Shown piece by piece: positions 57,290-64,000 of a stretch of DNA of 64,000 bases. This DNA is from Wocania arenilitoris (GTDB lineage Bacteria; Bacteroidota; Bacteroidia; Flavobacteriales; Flavobacteriaceae), in contig NZ_JAKKDU010000001.1 in NCBI RefSeq assembly GCF_021728535.1, forward strand, positions 1-64,000, written 5' to 3'. The translations under genes were made by a program, and so were the position numbers. Position 1 is the first letter of the stretch; every line of letters starts with the position of its first letter. The notes beneath the pieces are model-generated. The model was given only the letters and a program-made list of their open reading frames with translations. It had not been told where the DNA came from and made no database searches.

Positions 57290-57790
57290 ATGGAAAAATT
57301 ATTTGAAGACTTTTCATTAGGATTATTTGTTTGGCAAGCAGTATTGTTTATTGCACTAATTCTTTTATTAAGAAAGTTCGCTTGGAAACCAATTTTAGAT
57401 TCAGTTAATGATAGAGAAGAAGGTATTAAAAACGCATTAGATTCTGCTGAAAAAGCAAAATTAGAAATGGAAAACCTTCAAGCAGATAACCAAAAGTTAA
57501 TTAAGGAAGCAAGAGCAGAACGCGAAGCTATGCTTAAAGAGGCTCGTGAAATCAAAAATAAAATGATCGAAGACGCTAAAGATGAAGCTAAAGAAACTGC
57601 TAATAAGTTAATTGCTCAAGCGCAAGAATCTATAGAAACAGAAAAGAAAGCAGCAATTTCAGAGTTAAAGTCGCAAGTGGCTAACTTATCAATTGATATT
57701 GCAGAAAAAGTGGTTCGTGAAGAATTATCTAATAAAGACAAACAAGTAAAATTGGTTGAATCTATGTTAGGTGAAGCAACTTTAAACTAG
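57290..57790 (+). CDS. atpF: ATP synthase F0 subunit b
   Basis: 166 residues. One N-terminal membrane helix (about 9-28) and a long charged helix that dimerises to form the peripheral stalk (FAWKPILDSVNDREEGI is family-typical). It precedes atpH by 6 bp. Confidence 0.95.
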   Translation: MEKLFEDFSLGLFVWQAVLFIALILLLRKFAWKPILDSVNDREEGIKNALDSAEKAKLEMENLQADNQKLIKEARAEREAMLKEAREIKNKMIEDAKDEAKETANKLIAQAQESIETEKKAAISELKSQVANLSIDIAEKVVREELSNKDKQVKLVESMLGEATLN

Positions 57791-57796
57791 GGTTAG

Positions 57797-58333
57797 ATGG
57801 CAGGAACTAGAGCAGCAATACGTTATGCAAAAGCAGTACTAAGTTTAGCAAGTCAGCAAAAAGCAGCAGAAGCTGTAAGCAAAGACATGAAGCTAATTGC
57901 TACTACTATAGATGAAAATGAAGAATTAAGTCAGGTGCTTAAAAGCGCAATTGTTAAGTCGGATGAGAAAAAAGCAGCCTTAACTCAAATTTTCCCAAAA
58001 ATAAACACAATAAGTTCTGAGTTGTTCAACCTATTAATGTCTAACAAAAGAATTGACATTTTAGGAGATGTTGCAACTAAGTACAATCAGTTATTTGATG
58101 TATTAAACGGAAAACAAATAGCACAAGTAACAACGGCTATTCCGATGACTGATGATTTAGAATTAAAAGTGCTTGCAAAAATAAAAGAACTTACAAGTAA
58201 AGCAGTAGAATTAGAAAACATTGTCGATGAAAGTATTTTAGGCGGTTTCATCTTACGTGTTGGAGACAAACAATACAATGCTAGTATAGCAAACAAATTA
58301 AATAAGTTAAAAAGAGAATTTACTTTAAATTAA
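57797..58333 (+). CDS. atpH: ATP synthase F1 subunit delta
   Basis: 178 residues. N-terminal six-helix bundle begins RAAIRYAKAVLSLA, and the C-terminal ESILGGFILRVGDKQYNASI matches the OSCP/delta signature. It joins the stator stalk to the top of F1. Six bp separate it from atpA. Confidence 0.95.
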   Translation: MAGTRAAIRYAKAVLSLASQQKAAEAVSKDMKLIATTIDENEELSQVLKSAIVKSDEKKAALTQIFPKINTISSELFNLLMSNKRIDILGDVATKYNQLFDVLNGKQIAQVTTAIPMTDDLELKVLAKIKELTSKAVELENIVDESILGGFILRVGDKQYNASIANKLNKLKREFTLN

Positions 58334-58339
58334 AATAAA

Positions 58340-59917
58340 ATGGCAGAAGTAAAACCAGCTGAAATTTCAGCAATCTTAAAACAACAACTTTCGGGTTTTG
58401 AAGCATCGGCTTCATTAGATGAGGTAGGAACAGTATTAACAGTAGGTGATGGTATTGTACGTGCTTACGGATTGTCTAATGCACAATACGGGGAGTTAGT
58501 AGAATTTGATGGTGGTCTTGAAGGTATTGTACTTAACCTTGAAGAGGATAACGTAGGTATTGTATTATTAGGACACTCTAAAGCAGTAGCTGAAGGTTCT
58601 ACAGTAAAGCGTACAGGTCGTATCGCATCTATAAATGTAGGAGAAGGTATTGTTGGACGTGTTGTTGATACATTAGGAAACCCTATAGATGGTAAAGGAC
58701 CAATTACTGGAGAAACTTACCAAATGCCATTAGAGCGTAAAGCTCCTGGAGTAATTTATCGTGAACCAGTTACTGAGCCATTACAAACAGGTATTAAGTC
58801 TATAGACGCCATGATTCCTGTAGGGCGTGGGCAACGTGAGTTAGTAATTGGTGATAGACAAACAGGAAAAACTACCGTTTGTATCGATACGATTTTAAAT
58901 CAAAAAGAATTTTACGATGCAGGCGAGCCTGTATATTGTATATATGTTGCAGTAGGTCAAAAAGCATCTACCGTAGCAAACATTGCTAAAGTATTAGAAG
59001 AAAGAGGCGCATTAGCTTATACAACTATTGTAGCAGCAAATGCATCAGACCCTGCACCAATGCAGGTATACGCTCCAATGGCAGGTGCTGCAATTGGTGA
59101 GTATTTTAGAGATACTGGTCGTCCAGCATTAATCATTTACGATGATTTATCTAAACAAGCAGTAGCTTACCGTGAGGTGTCTTTATTATTACGTCGTCCA
59201 CCAGGACGTGAGGCGTACCCAGGCGATGTATTTTACTTACACTCTAGATTATTAGAGCGTTCTGCAAAAGTTATTAATGATGATGATATTGCTAAGAACA
59301 TGAACGATTTACCAGATAGCTTGAAGCCTATGGTAAAAGGTGGAGGTTCTTTAACAGCTTTACCAATTATTGAAACACAAGCAGGTGATGTTTCTGCATA
59401 TATTCCAACTAACGTAATTTCTATTACAGATGGACAAATTTTCTTAGACGGAGATTTATTTAACTCTGGTGTTCGTCCAGCAATTAACGTAGGTATTTCG
59501 GTATCTCGTGTTGGTGGTAACGCACAGATTAAATCTATGAAAAAGGTGGCAGGTACTTTAAAATTAGATCAAGCGCAATTCCGTGAATTAGAAGCATTTG
59601 CTAAGTTTGGATCTGATTTAGATGCCGTTACTTTAAATGTAATTGAAAAAGGAAAACGTAACGTTGAAATCTTAAAGCAAGCACAAAACGATCCGTTTAC
59701 AGTTGAAGATCAAATAGCCATTATTTATGCGGGATCTAAAAACTTATTAAGAGACGTTCCTGTTGAAAAAATAAAAGAATTTGAAAGAGATTTCATAGAA
59801 TTCTTAAATGCTAAACACAGAAATATTTTAGATACATTAAAAGCAGGTAAGTTAACTGATGAGGTTATAGATACATTAACAGCTGTAGCAAAAGATTTAT
59901 CAGGAAAATATAACTAA
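58340..59917 (+). CDS. atpA: ATP synthase F1 subunit alpha
   Basis: 525 residues. Walker [10 protein letters not shown] is near residue 171, [13 protein letters not shown] near 269, and the ATPase alpha/beta signature [13 protein letters not shown] near 384. Non-catalytic nucleotide sites and the C-terminal helical bundle are intact. The following gene atpG is separated by a 432-bp gap, filled by cassette B. Confidence 0.98.
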   Translation: MAEVKPAEISAILKQQLSGFEASASLDEVGTVLTVGDGIVRAYGLSNAQYGELVEFDGGLEGIVLNLEEDNVGIVLLGHSKAVAEGSTVKRTGRIASINVGEGIVGRVVDTLGNPIDGKGPITGETYQMPLERKAPGVIYREPVTEPLQTGIKSIDAMIPVGRGQRELVIGDRQTGKTTVCIDTILNQKEFYDAGEPVYCIYVAVGQKASTVANIAKVLEERGALAYTTIVAANASDPAPMQVYAPMAGAAIGEYFRDTGRPALIIYDDLSKQAVAYREVSLLLRRPPGREAYPGDVFYLHSRLLERSAKVINDDDIAKNMNDLPDSLKPMVKGGGSLTALPIIETQAGDVSAYIPTNVISITDGQIFLDGDLFNSGVRPAINVGISVSRVGGNAQIKSMKKVAGTLKLDQAQFRELEAFAKFGSDLDAVTLNVIEKGKRNVEILKQAQNDPFTVEDQIAIIYAGSKNLLRDVPVEKIKEFERDFIEFLNAKHRNILDTLKAGKLTDEVIDTLTAVAKDLSGKYN

Positions 59918-59930
59918 AGTTCAGAGTGAT

Positions 59931-60344
59931 AAGTTATGAGTTCAGAGTAATTCACTCATAACAGAATACTTTTTTATAAGTACGATGTCATTAAATAACA
60001 GTCCTATTAGAGTAAAGAGTTTTCAATTTGCTTGTGATATTGTTCATTTTACTGACAAATTAAAAGAAAATAAAGATTTTGAATTAGCATCTCAATTAAT
60101 AAAAAGCGGAACAAGTATTGGAGCCAATACTAGAGAAGCTTAAAGAGGAGTTAGCACAAAGGATTTTAAAAATAAGTTTGGTATAGCACTTAAAGAAGCT
60201 GATGAAACCAAATATTGGTTAGAAATTTTAGAAGCGACTGGAAGAGAAATACCAAAAGACATGATGAATAAATGTGAGGAGTTAATAAGGATATTGGTTG
60301 CGATAATCAAGAACTCATAACTCAGCATTCATAACTCATAACTT
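59931..60344. mobile_element. Four-helix-bundle cassette B, between atpA and atpG
   Basis: AAGTTATGAGTT (59931-59942) and AACTCATAACTT (60333-60344) are a perfect 12-bp inverted pair around a broken four-helix-bundle ORF. The left end also has AGTTCAGAGT twice (59918-59927, 59939-59948), beginning right after the atpA stop. The right end repeats AACTCATAACT (60312-60322, 60333-60343), and the ORF stop lies in the first of these. The atpG ATG is 5 bp after the element. The repeat core AAGTTAT also occurs in cassette A. No transposase is present. Confidence 0.72.
59985..60320 (+). pseudogene. Four-helix-bundle protein gene with in-frame stop
   Basis: The frame from ATG 59985 encodes 52 residues (SPIRVKSFQFACDIVHFTDK, then SGTSIGANTREA) and meets TAA at 60141-60143. 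The same frame then continues RGVSTKDFKNKFGIALKEAD and KYWLEILEATG to TAA 60318-60320, so only one codon is wrong. Relatives have Gln or a small residue there, so CAA to TAA is the simple explanation. It is in the same family as the gene at 22346 but distant in sequence. Restart at internal ATGs is unlikely. Confidence 0.85.
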
Positions 60345-60349
60345 GAAAA

Positions 60350-61210
60350 ATGGCAAACTTAAAAGAAATACGTAACAGAATATCATCAGTATCATCAACG
60401 ATGCAGATTACCAGTGCCATGAAAATGGTGTCTGCCGCAAAGTTAAAGAAAGCTCAAGATGCTATTACCGCAATGCGTCCTTATGCAGATAAGTTAACCG
60501 AGCTTTTACAAAGCCTAAGTGCGACTTTAGATGCAGATTCTGGAAGTAAATATTCTACACAACGCGAAGTTAACAATGTATTAATTGTTACTATTACCTC
60601 TAACAGAGGTTTATGTGGCGCTTTTAATTCTAACATTATTAAGCAAACACAAAACTTAATAAATAATGTGTATGCTGATAAAAAAGTTTCTGTTGTTGCG
60701 ATAGGAAAAAAGGCAAATGATGCGTTTTCAAAGCAAAATATTGTAATCGCTAATAAAAGTGAAGTCTTCGATGATTTAACTTTTGATAATGTTGCAGAAA
60801 TTGCAGAAATGCTAATGGAGAAATTTGTTGCAGGTGAGTTTGATAAAATTGAAATTGTGTACAACAAGTTCAAAAACGCAGCGACTCAAATTGTTATGAC
60901 TGAACAATTTCTACCAATCGTGCCTGTTGAAGGCGAAGCCATTAATAATGCCGATTATATTTTTGAGCCATCAAAAATTGAAATCGTAGAACAGTTAATT
61001 CCTAAGTCATTAAAAACACAATTGTTTAAAGGGATAAGAGATTCTTTTGCAAGTGAACATGGTGCACGTATGACAGCAATGCATAAAGCAACAGATAACG
61101 CTACAGAATTAAGAGACCAGCTTAAGTTAACGTATAACAAAGCACGTCAAGCCGCAATTACTAATGAAATATTAGAAATTGTAGGTGGAGCAGAAGCATT
61201 GAACAATTAA
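60350..61210 (+). CDS. atpG: ATP synthase F1 subunit gamma
   Basis: 286 residues. N- and C-terminal helices form the rotor shaft: starts LKEIRNRISSVSSTMQITSAMKM and ends RQAAITNEILEIVGGAEAL. It is the last gene of this operon; atpD and atpC are not in the window, as in other Flavobacteria where they lie elsewhere. Its distance from atpA is due to cassette B. Confidence 0.96.
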   Translation: MANLKEIRNRISSVSSTMQITSAMKMVSAAKLKKAQDAITAMRPYADKLTELLQSLSATLDADSGSKYSTQREVNNVLIVTITSNRGLCGAFNSNIIKQTQNLINNVYADKKVSVVAIGKKANDAFSKQNIVIANKSEVFDDLTFDNVAEIAEMLMEKFVAGEFDKIEIVYNKFKNAATQIVMTEQFLPIVPVEGEAINNADYIFEPSKIEIVEQLIPKSLKTQLFKGIRDSFASEHGARMTAMHKATDNATELRDQLKLTYNKARQAAITNEILEIVGGAEALNN

Positions 61211-61221
61211 TATCTTTGTTT

Positions 61222-61240
61222 TACTGAACCTGTTTCAGTA
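61222..61240. repeat. Dispersed palindrome, CTGAA-x5-TTCAG family
   Basis: TACTGAA, loop CCTGT, TTCAGTA: perfect 7-bp stem 11 bp after the atpG stop, just ahead of the terminator. Relatives at 7650-7670 and 47433-47453. Confidence 0.7.
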
Positions 61241-61256
61241 TCACATAACATATAAG

Positions 61257-61279
61257 CCTCACAATAGTGAGGTTTTTTT
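61257..61279 (+). terminator. Intrinsic terminator of the atp operon
   Basis: CCTCAC (61257-61262), loop AATA, GTGAGG (61267-61272), then seven T. Classical short stem and U-tract at the end of atpG. Confidence 0.92.
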
Positions 61280-61331
61280 GTGGCATCCATTTTGTAAATA
61301 GTATTTTTATAATATTTTAAATTTTATCTAA

Positions 61332-61802
61332 ATGAAACCTTTAAAAAACATATCTTTTATCCTTTTATTATTAGTAATTATGTCTAGTTTTTTACATTGT
61401 TCAAGCACTAAAAAGCTTCAAAGCGAAATACCTTTTGAAATAGGAGACGTATATTATCAGGATTGGGTTACTGGAGAAAAAGGAGGAGGCTCGGGTGTTA
61501 ACTTATTTATTCCAATAATTTTAAACCCTAATAATATCATATTAGACAGTATTTATTTTAGAGGTGAACAATCTAAACTAGAAATGACTAATAAAACTCT
61601 TTACGTAGGTCGTTTTCAAGACGATTCAAACGAAAAAGAAGATATTATTATGAGTAATGAACCTTTTGCTGAATATGGCAATAAAGTGCCAGAATTCCCC
61701 AAAAAAATACCGTTTAAATTGAAAGCCAATGCGTGCGTTATTAGCTATAAACAAGGGATTAAAATTAAATATTTTAAAATTGAAGGGTTAACTAAAAAGT
61801 AG
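61332..61802 (+). CDS. Hypothetical lipoprotein
   Basis: 156 residues with a type II signal peptide (lipobox FLHC, Cys23). The mature part is beta-rich with conserved-looking EIGDVYYQDWVTGEKGGGSG. No domain recognised. It stands alone between the atp terminator and the flippase gene. Confidence 0.75.
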   Translation: MKPLKNISFILLLLVIMSSFLHCSSTKKLQSEIPFEIGDVYYQDWVTGEKGGGSGVNLFIPIILNPNNIILDSIYFRGEQSKLEMTNKTLYVGRFQDDSNEKEDIIMSNEPFAEYGNKVPEFPKKIPFKLKANACVISYKQGIKIKYFKIEGLTKK

Positions 61803-61893
61803 AATTATAATACCCAAGATCTTCACCTAAAAATCAATAGCCTTTTATTATAGCGTCTATTTATTTTTTTAGAAAAATAGAGCCATGTTAAAT

Positions 61894-61940
61894 CCGTTTT
61901 AAACGGTTTGGTTAGCGTTAGCTAAAAACGTATTTTTAGC
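61894..61940. promoter_or_regulatory. Two small palindromes upstream of the second flippase gene
   Basis: CCGTTT-T-AAACGG (61894-61906) and GCTAAAAA, loop CGTA, TTTTTAGC (61921-61940). The second ends 17 bp before the TTG start. They may be a transcription-factor site and an attenuator-like hairpin, or a terminator of the lipoprotein gene. Confidence 0.4.
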
Positions 61941-61957
61941 CTATAAATAACCAATCG

Positions 61958-63418
61958 TTGAGCGGACTCAAATCACTTTTTAAACAAACATTTATTTACG
62001 GTTTAGCTACTGTGCTTCCAAGAATGTTAAGTTTTTTATTGGTGCGTTTACATACCGATGAAAGTGTACTAAAATCGGTTGCAGATTATGGTGATGTTTC
62101 CTTAATATTTTCATATTTCGTTTTATTCAATGTGGTTTTAGCCTATGGTATGGAAACGGCATTCTTTAGGTTTTTTAATAAAGAAGGGGATAAATCAAAG
62201 GTTATTGGCACGTCTTCTATTTCATTAATAATAACCTCAGTACTTTTCTTTATTATCGCAATCGCTTTTCAAAACCAGATTGCAAATGCCATTGATATTA
62301 AAGCAGAATATATTCATTTAGTTATCTGGATTTTACTATTGGATGCCTTGGTAATCATTCCATTTGCTTGGTTACGTGCCAATGCAAAACCAATAAAGTA
62401 TGCAGTTATCAAAACTTTAAATGTAGTTATAAACCTAGGCTTAAATCTGTTTTTATTATTATGGCTAAAAGATTTAGCTTCAGAATCTTCTTTGTTTGAA
62501 TCTATTTACAAACCTAATTACGAAATCAACTATATATTTATTGCCAATTTAGTGGCAAGTGGGGTAACGCTGTTATTAATGCTTCCATTTTATTTTAAGA
62601 TAAAGTACACTTTCAATTCTACACTTTGGAAACAAATGATGCGTTACGCTTTTCCTGTTTTAATTGCAGGTGTGGCATTTTCTGTAAACGAGACGTTTGA
62701 TAGGATTTTATTGGACAAACTGTTACCAGAAAACATAGCTAAAACAGAAATAGGAATGTATTCAGCTTGCTACAAACTAGCGTTATTTATGACGCTTTTC
62801 GCAACAGCTTACCGTTTAGGGATAGAACCCTTCTTTTTTAGTCATGCTAAAACAGAAAATCCACAGAAAAATTATGCTAAAATTTTAGAGTACTTTGTGA
62901 TTTTTGGTTCGGTAATTTTATTAATTGTAGTTGTTTTTGCAGATGTTTTAAAAGTTATTTTTATTGGCGATGAGGCTTATTGGCAAGCCATGTGGATTGT
63001 GCCAATTATTTTACTGGCAAATTTTTGTTTGGGTATTTATCATAACTTATCGGTGTGGTATAAAATAACCGATAGAACAAAATTTGGAGCTTACATATCT
63101 GTTTTTGGAGCCATTTTAACGCTAGTCTTAAACTTTTGGCTTATTCCAGTCATGAGCTATAAAGGGTCTGCAATTGCTACATTAACCGCTTATGCATGTA
63201 TGATGTTCGCGTCGTTTTATTTTGGAAGAAAATATTATCCAATTCCTTACAATCTTAAGAAAATCGGATTATATTTAGTGCTTTCCATTAGTCTATCAAG
63301 TTTGTCATTTTATCAATTTAGAGAAAATTATAGTATTGGAATAGCGTTGTTAATTGTATTTTTGACAATCGTATATATCTCAGAAAAAAATCAAATTAAA
63401 CAATTATTAAAGCGTTAA
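61958..63418 (+). CDS. Oligosaccharide flippase-like membrane protein
   Basis: 486 residues, 13-14 predicted transmembrane helices, of the MVF/MATE-like PST group. N-terminus [20 protein letters not shown] is typical for a flavobacterial group of Wzx-like proteins outside polysaccharide clusters. The start is TTG at 61958, with no ATG near. It ends 2 bp before dut, so the two are an operon. Cargo unknown. Confidence 0.85.
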   Translation: MSGLKSLFKQTFIYGLATVLPRMLSFLLVRLHTDESVLKSVADYGDVSLIFSYFVLFNVVLAYGMETAFFRFFNKEGDKSKVIGTSSISLIITSVLFFIIAIAFQNQIANAIDIKAEYIHLVIWILLLDALVIIPFAWLRANAKPIKYAVIKTLNVVINLGLNLFLLLWLKDLASESSLFESIYKPNYEINYIFIANLVASGVTLLLMLPFYFKIKYTFNSTLWKQMMRYAFPVLIAGVAFSVNETFDRILLDKLLPENIAKTEIGMYSACYKLALFMTLFATAYRLGIEPFFFSHAKTENPQKNYAKILEYFVIFGSVILLIVVVFADVLKVIFIGDEAYWQAMWIVPIILLANFCLGIYHNLSVWYKITDRTKFGAYISVFGAILTLVLNFWLIPVMSYKGSAIATLTAYACMMFASFYFGRKYYPIPYNLKKIGLYLVLSISLSSLSFYQFRENYSIGIALLIVFLTIVYISEKNQIKQLLKR

Positions 63419-63420
63419 AA

Positions 63421-63855
63421 ATGCAAATTAAAATAATAAATAAATCCACTCACGATTTACCACATTATGAAACCATAGCATCGGCAGGAATGGATTTACG
63501 TGCAAACATATCAGAATCAAGAGTTTTAAAGCCGTTAGAACGCAGTATCGTGGGCACAGGCTTATTTATAGAATTGCCAATAGGTTACGAAGCACAAGTA
63601 CGCCCACGTAGTGGATTAGCAGCAAAAAAAGGCCTTACCGTTTTAAATGCTCCAGGAACAATTGATGCCGATTATAGAGGCGAAATAGGAGTGATTCTAG
63701 CTAATTTATCAAACGAAGATTTTATTGTTAACAACGGCGAGCGTATTGCACAATTAGTAATTGCAAAACACGAACGCGCAGAATGGATTGCTGTAGAAGA
63801 ACTTTCTAGTACAGAAAGAGGTTCTGGTGGGTTTGGAAGCACAGGTGTAAAATAA
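63421..63855 (+). CDS. dut: Deoxyuridine 5'-triphosphate nucleotidohydrolase
   Basis: 144 residues, trimeric dUTPase. The five motifs are present: [43 protein letters not shown] and the C-terminal [11 protein letters not shown]. It removes dUTP to prevent uracil in DNA and supplies dUMP. Confidence 0.97.
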   Translation: MQIKIINKSTHDLPHYETIASAGMDLRANISESRVLKPLERSIVGTGLFIELPIGYEAQVRPRSGLAAKKGLTVLNAPGTIDADYRGEIGVILANLSNEDFIVNNGERIAQLVIAKHERAEWIAVEELSSTERGSGGFGSTGVK

Positions 63856-63875
63856 ATTCCTGCGAAGGCAGGAAT
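63856..63875. repeat. Dispersed palindrome, ATTCCTGC family
   Basis: ATTCCTGC, loop GAAG, GCAGGAAT: perfect 8-bp stem starting right after the dut stop. It matches each arm of the inverted repeat at 48505-48581. Confidence 0.8.
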
Positions 63876-63891
63876 CTCTTAGTCGATAAGA

Positions 63892-64000
63892 ATGAAATGT
63901 TGGCACGTCTATGTAATAACAAATAAACCAAACGGTGTTTTATATGTTGGAAAGAGTAAAAGAACATAAATTAAAAGTTTGCCCTAAGTCATTTACAGCA
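63892..64000 (+). pseudogene. Broken GIY-YIG endonuclease-like gene, cut by window edge
   Basis: ATG 63892 reads KCWHVYVITNKPNGVLYVGKS, the start of a GIY-YIG protein, then stops at TAA after RT. A second frame right after reads ERVKEHKLKVCPKSFTA, which continues the family pattern (R-R-x-x-E-H-K). A short deletion between GKS and the ERV part, removing the conserved N-D-L segment, explains both. The 3' part is beyond the window. Confidence 0.65.

Noticed and set aside
60141-60143. Programmed stop-codon readthrough in the cassette B ORF
   Set aside because: TAA is a poor readthrough codon and no recoding structure is visible. A nonsense mutation is simpler.
60481-60873. 130-codon minus-strand open frame inside atpG
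   Set aside because: Antisense shadow of a clear atpG.

Overview
The window reads as an AT-rich chromosomal segment of a marine-type Flavobacteriaceae bacterium (phylum Bacteroidota). Evidence for this: -7 boxes of the Bacteroidota TAnnTTTG type before several genes, few Shine-Dalgarno sites, the type IX secretion/gliding lipoprotein SprE (PorW), several Flavobacteria-type DUF families, and an ATP synthase operon with a His-rich, signal-peptide-bearing subunit a and no beta or epsilon gene in the same cluster. No rRNA, tRNA or CRISPR array was seen.

Layout. (1) 1-20 kb, housekeeping: gltX, a very large DUF4175-like coiled-coil membrane protein, ybeY, mnmG, a methyltransferase, an OmpH/Skp-like lipoprotein, a lipid kinase, DNA polymerase III delta', pgk, an MltD-like lytic transglycosylase, a DUF4837-like lipoprotein, tatA, an M23 peptidase, a GH3 protein and a protein with a phosphorylase-like C-terminus. 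mnmG is flanked on both sides by perfect parS-type palindromes. (2) 20.2-43.6 kb, surface polysaccharide locus: Wzz-like protein, rfbB-A-C-D (dTDP-L-rhamnose), asnB, a TagD-like cytidylyltransferase and a TagB/F-like glycerophosphotransferase (CDP-glycerol route), Wzx, two Wzy/WaaL-like proteins, two GT4 enzymes, gmd-rmd (GDP-D-rhamnose), ugd and uxs (UDP-GlcA, UDP-Xyl), a priming sugar transferase, a GT2 and a CapK/PaaK-like adenylate-forming protein. An AAA_14/DUF4143 ATPase gene, preceded by a perfect 23-bp-arm hairpin, interrupts ugd-uxs. (3) 43.6-52 kb: purD, two small conserved membrane protein genes, upp, a DUF4254-like gene, a GT9 enzyme, a PaaE-like ferredoxin reductase, and an ABC exporter pair that looks damaged (frameshifted permease, ATPase without a standard start codon). 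(4) 52-64 kb: sprE, bactofilin, atpZ, a small membrane gene, atpB-E-F-H-A-G, a lipoprotein, a second flippase-like gene, dut and a broken GIY-YIG gene at the edge.

The most unusual signal is a pair of small four-helix-bundle (23S-rRNA-IVS-protein family) cassettes, one in the rfb operon (rfbB/rfbA) and one in the atp operon (atpA/atpG). Each fills an intercistronic gap almost exactly, carries a 12-bp perfect inverted repeat around its ORF, and shares the core AAGTTAT in that repeat. The atp copy has an in-frame stop. No transposase is present, so these look like a non-autonomous mobile element or an RNA-processed intervening sequence. Short dispersed palindromes of at least two families recur between genes.
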